Below the pieces are notes generated by a model. The model searched no databases. It worked only from the letters and a program-made list of their open reading frames with translations, and was not told the origin of the DNA. Below, one piece after another: positions 36,563-46,550 of a DNA stretch of 64,000 nucleotides. A program made the position numbers and the translations under genes. Each line of letters starts with the position of its first letter. Position 1 is the first letter of the stretch. The stretch lies in the NCBI GenBank assembly GCA_035079385.1, contig JAVHKY010000023.1, forward strand, positions 9,523,501 to 9,587,500, read 5' to 3'. Source of the DNA: Aspidiotus rigidus. Its lineage: Eukaryota > Arthropoda > Insecta > Hemiptera > Diaspididae.

Positions 36563-39500
36563 AGAAAATCGCTGTGCGCCGCGCCGTTGGGCAAAAAACT
36601 TAGAAAAAGTTCAACCTCTGGGCTATATATGATAGGAGGGGGACTTGGAAAAACTCACGGGTTCTTTAACAGAGTTATATGAGGGGAGGAAGAGAACCTG
36701 TTTTATGGGGCATGTGGGACTTCAAAAACATTAGCACATTATTGTATTTCGGGTATTCTTGAAGTTACGGCGTGCTTAGGTAAGAAATAGAAAAGGGGGA
36801 CTATCTTGAAAAGACGTTTTGATTCTTATGGTATTTGAAGCGTTGCATATTTGGCACCTTGAAGGGGCTATGTCAATTGGTCTATGAAGCATTGTAAGTC
36901 TAGTTACTTGAAGGGTTAACCTTTCAGGCTGTATAGACCGACCTCCGAGCTATATATGATAGGAGGGGGGCGGGGGGGAATTTCAAAAATTCTCAATCTC
37001 AAGCTTTGCCCGTCGGTCGGACGGCGGACGTTTTTTCTGAAAAACCTCCGATAAAATAGGGATCTATGACGTCATCAAACTGTGACGTCACAGGTCCCGC
37101 CCTAAGCTATATATGATAGCAGGGGAACTTTGTAAAATTTACAAGCCCCCCTCCAAGTCCCCTTCCTATCACTTATATCTTGGAGTGAGACTTGGAGGGG
37201 AGCTTGGAAATTTTCGAGCTCTAAGCTTTCCCAGCTAACCGGACGGCGGACCGCGGGTGGCGGACGTTTTAAACAGAGATCTATGACGTCATCAGATTGT
37301 GACGTCACAAGGCTGACCCATGACACGTCACAGGCCCCGCCCAGGAGGAGGACTTGTAAAAATGTCGACTTCCTAACTATATATTATGATAGAAGGGGAC
37401 TTGAAAAATGATGATGATATTGAAGCTATATATATGATGGGAAAGGGACTTGGAAAATTTTCAAACTCCGAGATTTGCCGGCCAGCGGCCAGACGGCGGA
37501 CGGCGGACGTTTTTCCTCCCACGATAAAACAGGTTCCCTGTTAAAATTTCGACTCTCGAGCTATCTATTATACAAAGAGAAGTTGCAAAATCGCAAATCC
37601 ATTTAACTTTATTTCTATTTCACCTATATGAACTTGGAATTTGTTTCCATTGCTTTAGCTTGCCTAGGAGAAGGTTTATGCGTAATAAATTTGAAGTTAC
37701 GAAATCAGGCGAATGGCGTGTAGTATATATCTTTGTGCTTGGCGGGGGTGGGGGGCGGGGGGTTGTCATGAATGATCCAAGACACGAAAAATCTGTATCA
37801 TTCATTAATTTATTGATTAAAAATGCTAAGCAATCATCTTTGTTGACGTTCATCGAAAATTAATATGTGCTAGGCAATCATTTTTGGAAAGTGATTCTTT
37901 TTAATCGGAGAAGTTTTGAATACCCATACTATGAGTAATCAAATAGTGTAGGGTTACGATAAAGATTTTGCTTAGCAATTATCTGAAGAAGTGGTGATTG
38001 TCTTTCATTATTTCAAATTTAACGTGAGGACTAAGAAAGAAAAACAATTCACGTCAATTTCGAAAATTCAATATCGAAGTCACGGATGTCTCACTTTATT
38101 GCAATCTAATTGGAATGCCAAAACGCGAGAAAGCAAATCTAGGGCGGTTGACGAACAAAGGGAAGAGGGCTCGTGTCAATTCCGAAATTTGGACATCGGA
38201 AAATAATGTGGAAAATGATTGTCAGAACGATAATAGTCCATTCATTAGGTACATTATTGAGAAAGAATATACCAGTATAAGTTCAACTGGGAATCTGGCA
38301 ATTACGTGCACATTTTGCGATGGAAAATTATTTGAAACTGAAGATCGAAATTTCTGCTGCGGGGGTGGTAAGATTAAGTTACCTGATTTACCCTCAATGC
38401 CGGATTTTCTTCAAAAACTATTAGACGGAAGAGATAATAGATCTTCTCATTTTCTTAATACAGTCCACTCTCGATTTAACGAAGGCCAAGGGAGCAAGGA
38501 AAAAATTCGTTAAATCGAGTTTTCGTTAAAACGAAATTCGTTAATTTGAGAAGAGAAAAGAAAATTTGTTGAATTGAGTTAAATGGAATTTCCTAATTCG
38601 TCAAAGTTGACCTTTTGTACTTCAAACGCAATTTTTTACGAAGTTAGTTGAAATTTCGTTTTATTTTCGTCAAAATTGGTTCAATTTTCTTTCCATTGAT
38701 TCGGATTTTTAATGATTGAAGTTTTGTACTTTTAATATTTGGCTTTCAAGAAAAAATGGTTGAATTTTCTCAAACTTGATCGCAATTTTGTCAAAATTAA
38801 TCAAATTTTGTTAGATTTTTGTCAAAATTCGTCAAAATTGCTTGCACATTAAATTTCGTTAAACCGAGTACAAATTTTTCGTTATAATGAGTTTTTCTTA
38901 AGGGAACAGAGTTTTATTTCGTTAAATCGCGTTTTTCGTTAAATCGACGATCGTTAAATCGAGAGTGGACTGTAATTTGCGTAAATACTACAATGCGCTT
39001 TCAATGATTCCTTTAGGGTGTAATGAAGTTCCAAACATATTTACAACTTTCAAAATTTTTGGACAATTGTATCATTATATAGGAAGTTATCTACCCCTCC
39101 TCCAACAATCCACAAAAAATGACAAATTTTTCAGCATAGATCCAGAAAGAAGAATGCGCAAAGGATCTTCTAAATAGATGGCATCCAACTATCAGAGAAG
39201 ATATTAAGAGCGAGATTGAAAGTGTAAAACAAAATATCAACGATAAAAAAAACAAAATTGAAAAATTGGAAATTAAAAGAATTAGATTAGAAATTGAACT
39301 AAAAGAATACTAATGATAAATGAATATCAAGGATTTTGAAAATAATTTGAAATTTTATAATATTTAGCGGGCTTACGGCTTGTGTATTATAACAGGAGGG
39401 GCACTTGGAAAAATTTCCACTCGCGACCTGTAATATATGAGAGAAGGGGAACTTATGGTGTTTGAAGCTATTGCATATCTGGTTCATTGACGAGCTAAGC

Positions 39501-41480
39501 CAACTGGATGAAGCATTGCATATATCATGTATTATTTTTCAACCCATGGAACGGATTCCCTGCGTTCTTCGTTTAACATCGTCCAAGTCCTGAGCTAGGT
39601 CAAGGTCATTGATGACGTCATAAAGCGTTACGTCATGCAGACTTCTCCGCCAGCCCAAAGACATATACACGCCAATTTTTCTAGCTAACTAGCTTTCAGG
39701 GGCTTGCTCGTTTGCCCCTCTACTTCTCCAGTATAAGTCTTGTATGCAGTATTTTAAGCTACTATAGCTTTAAGAGGCTCACTCGCTTAGCAGCCTAGTA
39801 TAAATCCATAAAGTAGGTCAAGGTCAAATTTTATGCCCAAGTTTCAGCTAGTAGACCCTAGTATACTGTATACTAAGGCTGAAAAACTCGAATATACTAA
39901 CGCATATAAACCAGTTTAAATGCTAAGGCAATGCATAGTTTACAGCTTGTATAGGCTAATATACTATATGCTAAGATCGGAAAACTCAAACTCGGACTCG
40001 CGGATCTCCATTTGTACAATAGGAACGGGGCGGGGTGCCGGTAAAGACATTCAAATTGTCAACAACAAAAACTGTGGAACAAGTTCCCTGTTAAAATTGA
40101 CGATACCGAGCTACATATAGGAGAATGCCTGATAAAAATTTTGACTTCCATAATTATGTATGAAGGGCAAGTGACTCGGAAAAGTCTGACTTCTGGGGAT
40201 TCAAATTATAAATTCAATACTCAATATGTACACCTACTTTTTCTTATACGAGAACCTTCCTGCATTCCTCGCTTTACTTCGTCAAGGAAGCCCCCCCTTA
40301 AAACAGTTTGAAAATTTACGTTGGATCTTATGTCTCTGATGTTTTCAAGGCTGTACCTGGACTGGTTTAGTGTCGGGCTCCAAAATATGACTTTTTTATT
40401 ACGTCATCAGACGGACTATATCCCTTAATCTAATTTCTAGAATACATAATTACTACGTATGAGGAGTACGGTAGGCTAACTAGCTGACGGAGTCTCTGGT
40501 ATTTCTTAGCCTAGTTTCTTAGCTTGGTTTAGCCCGACATATCATATATTCTACTAGCCTACGCTCTTAATCTAAGTTAACCTGCATAGCTCTCTCTAAA
40601 ACAGGTGAAGGTCACTCGTCATATCATATTACGCCTCGGGTAAAATTTTTTCAAGCCCCTAAAATAGGTCAATGATGGTATCATACATGACGTCATGCAT
40701 GTTGTCGATAGATATGACGTCATAGGAAAATTGGTCTGTTGCATATTCAATTCCCCTGTCGTGAGAAAATGTATGGCAAGTTTCTACGGCTTCCTCAACG
40801 AAGTTGCACGAGGAATCCAAAGAATTTGTTCTATATTTTCCTGCTATTTTTTCCAAATATTTTAACCTGACCTAACGCAAGTTTGAAACATGAAAATGAA
40901 CCCTTAAAAAAGACATACACGATTTACTGCGTTTAGCAAATCATACGCACTTACCTATTATTGTTTTTTTATCGACTTTTTTTTTTTTTTTTTTAATTTT
41001 TCAGAAAGATACCAGACTTTGTCCAGAGAACTACATCAAATAAAGAACGAACGATGTGCCGCTGTTGAAAAAGAAATTCAGAAGAACGATATCTTACTGG
41101 TAAAAAAAAAAAAAACTAAAAAAGACGCAAAATAATATGCGCATTACGTATCGATACTTCGTATACTCAACTTTATTTTTATTGGGACCTATTTGCAGGA
41201 CGAAGTGACTCAACTGCGTAAAAAATTGGAACGTATGAAAAAATACGAGTCAGTCGACGCGATCGAAGCTATTTTGTCCGAAGAGCTACGCGAGTATAAA
41301 AATATTCTGACGTGTCCCTCGTGTAAGGTGAACAAGAAAGATGCTGTCCTAATCAAATGCTTCCATGTGTATTGCACGAACTGTATCAAAACACGATACG
41401 AAACACGCCAACGCAAATGCCCTGAATGTTGCGCACCATTCGGGGCAAATGATTATCATCGACTGTTTTTATTTAACTAG
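25857..41480 (+). CDS. Bre1: E3 ubiquitin-protein ligase Bre1 (RNF20/RNF40 orthologue), complete
   Basis: Nuclear RING E3 that with Rad6/UBE2A monoubiquitinates histone H2B during transcription. Fifteen exons join in frame: 25857-25916, 26012-26201, 28185-28361, 29436-29536, 29636-29893, 31182-31307, 31382-31555, 31675-32478, 32904-33133, 33750-33903, 34418-34531, 34616-34801, 34998-35190, 41005-41099, 41199-41480. The total is 3144 nt (1047 residues), close to fly Bre1. The N-terminus shows NRYWRIFDENCRLF, a family hallmark, then long coiled coils. Mid-region QSLFSILYNEATQL and DIKRYKRKHEE, and later EITGQVWDELQAQNTRL and LLREKDEENLKLM, match RNF20. The C3HC4 RING (41310-41450: CPSC, KCFHVYC, CIKTRYETRQRKCPEC) is followed by the typical FGANDYHR end. 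An in-frame stop precedes the ATG. The 5.8-kb intron 13 is full of transposon debris. A basic insert rich in KEL/KDL in exon 8 is not conserved that I know of. Confidence 0.97.
28940..29160. repeat. Dispersed repeat fragment in Bre1 intron 3
   Basis: A worn copy: CCCATTTAAAAAAATTCGATCTCCG, a GGGGGAGGGGGAAACCTAGAAA segment in place of the usual GGAGGGGGACTTAGAAA, and ACTATCGAGTCATATATG. It is much more diverged than the arrays in the LRR intron. Confidence 0.5.
30104..30708. mobile_element. 605-bp foldback element with a nested long palindrome, in Bre1 intron 5
   Basis: Outer terminal inverted repeats of 24 bp at 30104-30127 and 30685-30708 start TGAAGAGCTTATTTTCAAAA. Nested against the right end is a 216-bp palindrome (about 30469-30684) with arms of about 95 bp. 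The left arm starts TAGGGCTTTTCCATGTCAGC, and the right arm is its complement with a few mismatches and small gaps. No transposase frame is present, and a target duplication is not clear (the flanks share only AA). The transcribed Bre1 intron would fold here into a long hairpin. Confidence 0.8.
35611..36264 (-). pseudogene. Gag-like zinc-knuckle fragment, antisense in Bre1 intron 13
   Basis: An open frame of 217 codons, the longest in this intron. Near its middle it reads FFKCFKPKHSVRGCNW and ECSSC. This resembles the CxKCxxxGHxxxxC zinc knuckle of retrotransposon Gag (BEL/Pao or related), although the first Cys of the usual CxxC is replaced by Phe and the conserved Gly by Lys. No protease, RT or flanking LTR was recognised. 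It may be a degraded Gag; the match rests on this short motif only. Confidence 0.45.
36500..37600. repeat. Dispersed modular repeat cluster in Bre1 intron 13
   Basis: Several modules in series: AGGGGACCTGTTTCATG then a poly-T run; TGCGCCGCGCCGTTGGGC with AAAAAACTTAGAAAAAG; GCTATATATGATAGGAGGGG; the box AGAGAACCTGTTTTATGGGG (about 36695-36715); TGACGTCATC/TGTGACGTCAC words at 37070-37330; the CGGACGGCGGACG segment; and a closing ATAAAACAGGTTCCCTG (about 37520-37540). A 150-bp module at 36830-36960 is the reverse complement of one at about 8410-8540. Confidence 0.8.
38115..39177 (+). pseudogene. Helitron helicase N-terminal fragment, split by a MITE
   Basis: The left part (38115-38458) ends with FCCGGGKIKLPDLPSMPDFLQ and SSHFL. 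This matches the Cys-containing 'CCxxGKVxLPxLPxxPxxL...' segment that begins the Helitron Rep/helicase protein. The right part (38975-39177) resumes the same protein with RKYYNALSM and then FGQLYHYIGS, matching the 'IRxYNxxxxFxSF...GQIYHRIG' region. Taking out the 512-bp insert and one TA rejoins the frame without a shift. Only this N-terminal region is present; Rep HUH and helicase motifs are absent, and no Helitron ends (TC...CTRR) were identified. It sits sense in Bre1 intron 13. Confidence 0.8.
38461..38972. mobile_element. 512-bp pogo/Tc1-like MITE with TA duplication, inserted in the Helitron fragment
   Basis: Both ends carry the same inverted repeat, CAGTCCACTCTCGATTTAAC plus at least two more bases, perfect over 22 bp. 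TA stands at 38459-38460 and 38973-38974. The 'CAGTcca..CTCGATTTAACGA' type of end is known from pogo/Tigger-like elements. Several internal CGTTAAATCGA words repeat the terminal sequence. No transposase frame exists. Confidence 0.92.
39146..39313 (+). other. Unexplained coiled-coil open frame beside the Helitron fragment
   Basis: A 55-codon frame that follows CCAG and ends TAA reads AKDLLNRWHPTIREDI and then an almost pure Lys/Glu/Ile coiled coil (IEKLEIKRIRLEIELKEY). It overlaps the end of the Helitron-like frame in another frame. The composition looks like real protein rather than chance, but I cannot name a family. It may be the end of another transposon-encoded protein. Confidence 0.3.
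39360..40860. repeat. Diverged dispersed-repeat tract before Bre1 exon 14
   Basis: Patchy copies of the family. They include AACAGGAGGGGCACTTGGAAAAATTTCC at about 39390, a TTTGAAGCTATTGCATATCTGG module at about 39448 shared with 8410-8540 and 36830-36960, ATTCCCTGCGTTCTTCGTTTAACATCG at about 39549, GATGACGTCATAAAG at about 39617, AAGTTCCCTGTTAAAATTGACG at about 40081, and TGACGTCATGCATG at about 40689. Between them, about 39840-39990 holds two loose copies of a TAATATACT-TATGCTAAG-GAAAACTC motif. Confidence 0.65.
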
Positions 41481-43479
41481 ATATCAATCAAAACGAATTA
41501 CAACGTATAGACTTTTTACAAATTACTTTTATTTCTATTCTGTTCGAAGATGAAAAAGAATAAACAACTTTATTTTGTTAGTGTTACATAATTGTATACG
41601 ATTTCGAAAATGCGCCATCGATAAAGAATCGTAGACATCACGTATACGCGGTCCCACATAAATCTTTAGGGTAGAAAATGGTGATAATACCTTATTATAA
41701 ATTACGGCCTCTACTTTCAAACAACAGTTTCTTGTAATATATTTTGGCGAATGATTTCATCAGTGTCAACAAATCGTTAGTGATTCATGGTAAAGTAAGC
41801 AATATAATTACATATTTTGCGAGATGATAAAATTCTATACCCGTATCGCAATTTATTACTTTCTCTTCAAAATAGAATAAATATAGAAACTACGAAATAT
41901 TTTCGAGAGATTTTTTGACGAGAGAGAATTCGTTAATTTTTGATGATTCACAATAATGACGAGGTTACTCTATCAGATACTTTGTTTCTCCTTTGAACAA
42001 AATTTGAAATTCATATATTTGAAGTGTTCTTAGACCACCCCCGGTGTACCTATCTTTCCCAACCTGAGACACGTCATTTCAATGAAAAACATCCAATTAT
42101 TCTATCGAGTATTCTGAAAAAATGTTTGCATTTTTGCATGCACCGTATGCCTCACTCCGTCTGCCAGACATCAAAACTGGATTACAAATGACTAAAATAC
42201 CGTCTGGATTAAAGCACGCTATCTCATCATATCGTGCAACGAATCAAATACTCCAGTTCAAAACCCTAGCAATCATATCGAATCCTTACGACCTTCCTCC
42301 TCTTTTTACGAAGCAATTCACGAACAGACGTACGAAAATATTTTCTCAAAATTTCTGTCATTCCGTAGTATTCGCAATACCCTCGATGTAGCTTTTACAA
42401 AATCAAACGGAATACACGAATCATCCCTTCGGAAAAAAAATTACGCGACACGTGCTTTTTACGAAAGACGTATTCGCAAAAAATTTTAAATAAATTAAAC
42501 AAAGTTAATGTAGAAGCATATTTCGACGCAAGCTGAAAAATTACATTTTTACGAAGTTTAGAAGGCGAGATGGCGTAACTTCTTTTTTTTTTGAATATTT
42601 TTCTGTTCTTGGTGGAATGTGAATGTTCGTATATATATCGTATATAGGTAATAACGGACCAGTCCATTATAAAAATTGGAACTTTTCGTTTTGTACAATA
42701 TGGAATACGACAAATATAATATCGCTGACCAAATCGACCTCTGGTATATTGACAGAATGTCGTTTATTGTTCGTTGAGAATTTCTTTTGGCGCAAAGGAT
42801 ATCGGACGTACTTTTTTTCTTCTGCTGTGCGTTATAGAAAAAAAAAAAAATTGCTATATTGTCGTTGCAGAGCTACCAATCTGAAACAATTACGTCACTA
42901 TGAATCAGGTAACTCAAAGCAATAACTTTTAAATTATCATAGTTTCAGCTTTTTCGCGAGAAAAAAATGCGTAGTTTTTGCCGGTTTTTCTTATCTCGAT
43001 CGACGCTTTATTTTTTGCAGAATTTATTCACTGGGATGTGTTTGACTCTAGAGTGTTGACACATTTTTTTTTTCCTAAATGAAAAGACGGAGAAAATAAA
43101 TAATTATTTCTTCAATATTCAGCAACTCAAATATGTAGAAATTTTTTTTTCAAGTCTCTCACGTATAAAAATAAATTTCAATTTTATATTAGGCTCAATG
43201 TATCCATTTTTGTTTTTTGAATTTATCATTGCTTGATCTATAGAAAAATGCGATGTTTTAAATTATAATTTACTTTATTTTAACGAGCTGTCAGCTACAC
43301 CGGGGTATTAAGAAAAGTGTACAAAATTATTGAATAGTTATGCTGATTGGTTGGAAAGGCAGTTAGGAAGGTGAACTTTTCATAGATTAATGTTGAATGG
43401 AATTAGTGCGGACAGTTGGCTTTGTTTGGATGTTAGAGTAAAAGTTAAGTAGTAGTAAATATTGTAGGGTACCACAAAC
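41481..43479 (+). terminator. 3' end of Bre1 and intergenic space
   Basis: AATAAA at 41559-41564, about 80 bp after the TAG, is the likely Bre1 poly(A) signal. The rest to about 43480 is AT-rich. Open frames at 42122-42391 and 42623-42925 have no recognisable domain and no flanking splice pattern that I trust. Confidence 0.5.
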
Positions 43480-44480
43480 AGTTTGGTGGTTGTTTTTGAA
43501 TGAGAGAGTGTATTTGTGGAAGAACGGAGAGATCAGAATGGGGGCAAAATGGAGGAGTTAGGGTGTGAGATTAGTTATTTGGGAGTGGGTAATTTTTGTG
43601 TGGTTTATTCTTAGACGAAAGAGAATTTCTTCTCCCAGCCTAGTTTTCCTAATGGATGACGACCACGGGGCAGTGATTTTTTTAATACGATAAAGTTTGT
43701 TGTTGGATTGATTTTTCCAAAATGTGTTCCACGGCTGGGTGATCAGTGAAAAGTAGTGATTTTTGTGGTCTAATGATGGAACGTTGGGATTATCAGTTAT
43801 TCGGGTGAAGGAGGTAGCTTTAAGGTGGCTTGGTTCGGAAAGGTCGATGTGCCTGGGGATCCATATGAAAATTATTTGGATGTTAATTGAGTCTAAGGTG
43901 AGAAAAACGAGGAGAATACGTTGTATGATTGTGTTGGAGTTGTATGGGTTTGTATAAGAGAGGGTAGTGAAGAGAGAGAGTCGGTGAGGAGAAGGAATTT
44001 GCCCATAAATTCGTCTGTAAATATGGAAGCTACCTTATGTTGTGGCTAAAGGGAAACTATTTTCCTGTCGATTGAGTCCGCTTAAGCTGCTTTATTGGAT
44101 GTTTCAGACCCGTCGGAGAGGCAAAATGTGTAGTGAGGATATTCCTGATGTATTAGGTATGAAAAATTTTGTCGAATTTGGGTATTTCCTGAGATCTAGA
44201 CGTATTTTAGGTTGCAGGAGAGTCCAAGGGGGACAGGTCGAATGTGTGAATTGTTGGGGATTTGCTATGAACGGTTTATTGAGAAGGTGATTGTATTGGA
44301 GGCGAATTTGTGGTTGTTGTGAAGGAGAACGTTTCGTTTGTAAATTGGAAGTTACGGAAATCGGGAGACAAAGGATAAAAAGTTGCACGTCGTTAGGTGA
44401 AGGGGGGTTCTGAGGCCTCTGCGCACAGGGCAAGTTTGGGGTTAGTACGACAAGCTCCCAAGCCAATCCTGAGAGAGGAG
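43480..44480 (-). pseudogene. Jockey-type LINE remnant: end of RT to RNase H
   Basis: Read on the minus strand from 44466, the piece PPWTLLQPKIRLDL resembles the linker between RT and RNase H in Jockey-clade ORF2. It is followed, in shifted frames, by ASIFTDEF, LLLTDSLSSL and FIWIPRHIDL, the three landmarks of the RNase H domain (the last fits 'WIPSHIGI'). Stops and frameshifts are frequent. The same C-terminal region recurs at 46000-46550 and 57640-58720, all on the same strand. Confidence 0.75.
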
Positions 44481-45193
44481 GTTTGGATGGGGGTCATGTA
44501 AGGCGAGGACAGTTTTGTTAGCTGAGTTATAAATCGGGAATTTTGAGCGGATAAGGCTTGCCAAAGGTAATTTGAAATGCATCATTCCTGTTTAATAGTC
44601 AAACGTGAAATTTAGGGCACAGTTTGATGCACTCGTTAAGAGCCTTTAATGAACATAAACAGGCAACGGTGTTCCTAAAAGTACTTTTTGCACTGAACAC
44701 AATGGCGTTGGCCGTTTTTCAAGATCTCCTCTGTTTTTGGAATTTTGTTTCAAAGTTTGAAAAAGGTTAAAAATTGACTACTTACAAGCGAATAGTAAAG
44801 CACTTTGGTGATGAAATTAGTTTTTGGCTCGATATCAACACTGATTCCTCAGCATATCACCTAATTATCAAACAAATTGAATGAGAATTGAAGTATTATT
44901 CTCTCTTTCTAAGTATCAAATTTTTTTACAAAGTTCAACCTGAAAAAAAATTCTATTCTTGCTCAAATTACTTGATTTTTCGTCGAGGTAATTTCCAGAC
45001 CTCTGCGGACTGACATGAAATAAAAATATATATATGTAATATAATATTACTCACAGTTTCCTTATCTTAAAACTATTTGTAAATGAAATGTATCGGGAAT
45101 TAGCTCAATTTTTTACACGTTTTCTAAAGTGGGAACACTGATTACATCTTATCAATGATGGGAGTGCTTTAATGGAAACGTAAATTGCTTGAC

Positions 45194-45678
45194 TAGGGTG
45201 CGTCTAGGGTTTGTAACAGTCTAGAGTTTTGACACCTTGGTCACTAAATCTGTGATAACTTAGTTCTAGTGAAAGATTGAGACGTCCTGATTTTTCTGTG
45301 GCTACTGCTAGATGCCTACCAAGTCTGTGTAAAATATCGTATCATTTGGTTCAGTCTTGATACCAAAAAAAAAAAAAAAATTCAAAAAAATGTGGGTGTC
45401 ACAAACTGTAGACTGTCACAAACTGTATAATCCCATATAATTGCATACGTGAACTGATAACAGAGTCACAAACCGTGGCAACGCATTTTCAATTTTCAAA
45501 GTTGATTTCCATAATTCTGGATAAAAATTAGAACTGTTTATTGCGCTACTACATAAGAACATACACCAAAGATACAGAAAATAAGAGAACATCAAGATCC
45601 CCAATTCTTTCCTGAATTTTAAAAATTAATTCCAACAAAGCAAGTCGCTTAAGGTGTCACAAACCGTAGACGCACCCT
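45194..45678. mobile_element. 485-bp inverted-repeat element with GTCACAAAC subterminal repeats
   Basis: The ends are TAGGGTGCGTCTAGGGTTTG (left) and, as complement of the right end, TAGGGTGCGTCTACGGTTTG: one mismatch in 20. Inside, near the right half, GTCACAAAC(T/C)GT recurs at about 45397, 45416, 45465 and 45656, as subterminal transposase-binding repeats often do. No protein and no clear target duplication were found. hAT-like by its end sequence, but not proven. Confidence 0.65.
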
Positions 45679-45999
45679 AAGCGCACGATTTTCTGCATGA
45701 GTACCGTGCCGGCGCGCGCATTGCGTGAATCAGTGTGACCAGGACAACCCTTGTGAAATTCCCTTTTCAAACATCTGTACTCAGAAAAATTTGTAGATTG
45801 TTGTAAACATGAGAGCTAATCAAGTGAAAATATTATGTGTTCTCATGGAAAGTATGAGAAACATTTCTGCACACTTCTTTCTATATCTTGGGATTTGTAA
45901 TGATACAATACAGTATCCCAAAAGTGTCAGTTTCAACTAATTTTCAAGCATTGAAACGTAATTTGTATAAAAGCTAGAGGAGATCGCGAAAAACGGCAA

Positions 46000-46550
46000 A
46001 CAGCGTCATGCTCAGCGAGAAAAATACTTCTAGAATCACTCTTGCTAGTTCATGATAAGATTTTGAGTCGTAGGCCGGAGAAGACGAGGGATCAGTGATT
46101 AAGGAAGATAGCAGAGCTTGCAGCTTTACGGCCAAGTCCACTGCGTCGTGTTGCGGGAGACCGATATAACGAGGAATCTCAGAGCGAAGGCAAGTGAATA
46201 TATAGAGAAGATGTTAAGGTGTGCAGGAGGATGAAAATGCGCTGAACGATAGAGGTCTTGTGTGGCTTGGATAAAAGAAAGAGAGTCAGAAAGGAGGAGA
46301 AATTTACAGGGCGAAGAAAGAGAGGTGAGTGAGGCAGGAATAAATTACAGAATATACAGAGGTCGAGTTTTTTATACGGAAAAGCGAGACCTATTAATAG
46401 AAAGGTAGCCAGTTTGAAAGATGCCTCATGATGACGAGATGTAGAGAAGTTGAATGGCTGGCTTGAGTATGAGAAGAATTTGGTATTGCACAGTTTTGAA
46501 TATAAAATCGACTTCCCCCTCCAAAAGTATCGATATTGCTGGGTCACTCC
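46000..46550 (-). pseudogene. Jockey-type LINE remnant: RNase H
   Basis: On the minus strand the frame ending at 46179 reads ASFKLATFLLIG and VQRIFILLHTLTSS. The continuation in another frame reads IPRYIGLPQHDAVDLAVKLQALLSS and then ITDPSSSPAYDSKSYHELARV. These are the central and final parts of the LINE RNase H domain (IPSHIGLPGHDAVDLAAK type). This copy preserves the IG-x-HDAVDLA motif best of the three. Confidence 0.75.

Noticed and set aside
38041..38206. Plus-strand frame overlapping the start of the Helitron fragment
   Set aside because: The Helitron similarity lies in a different frame; this one has no recognisable content.
44104..44466. 120-codon minus-strand frame as an independent gene
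   Set aside because: PPWTLLQPKIRLDL and the following RNase H pieces show it is part of a LINE remnant.
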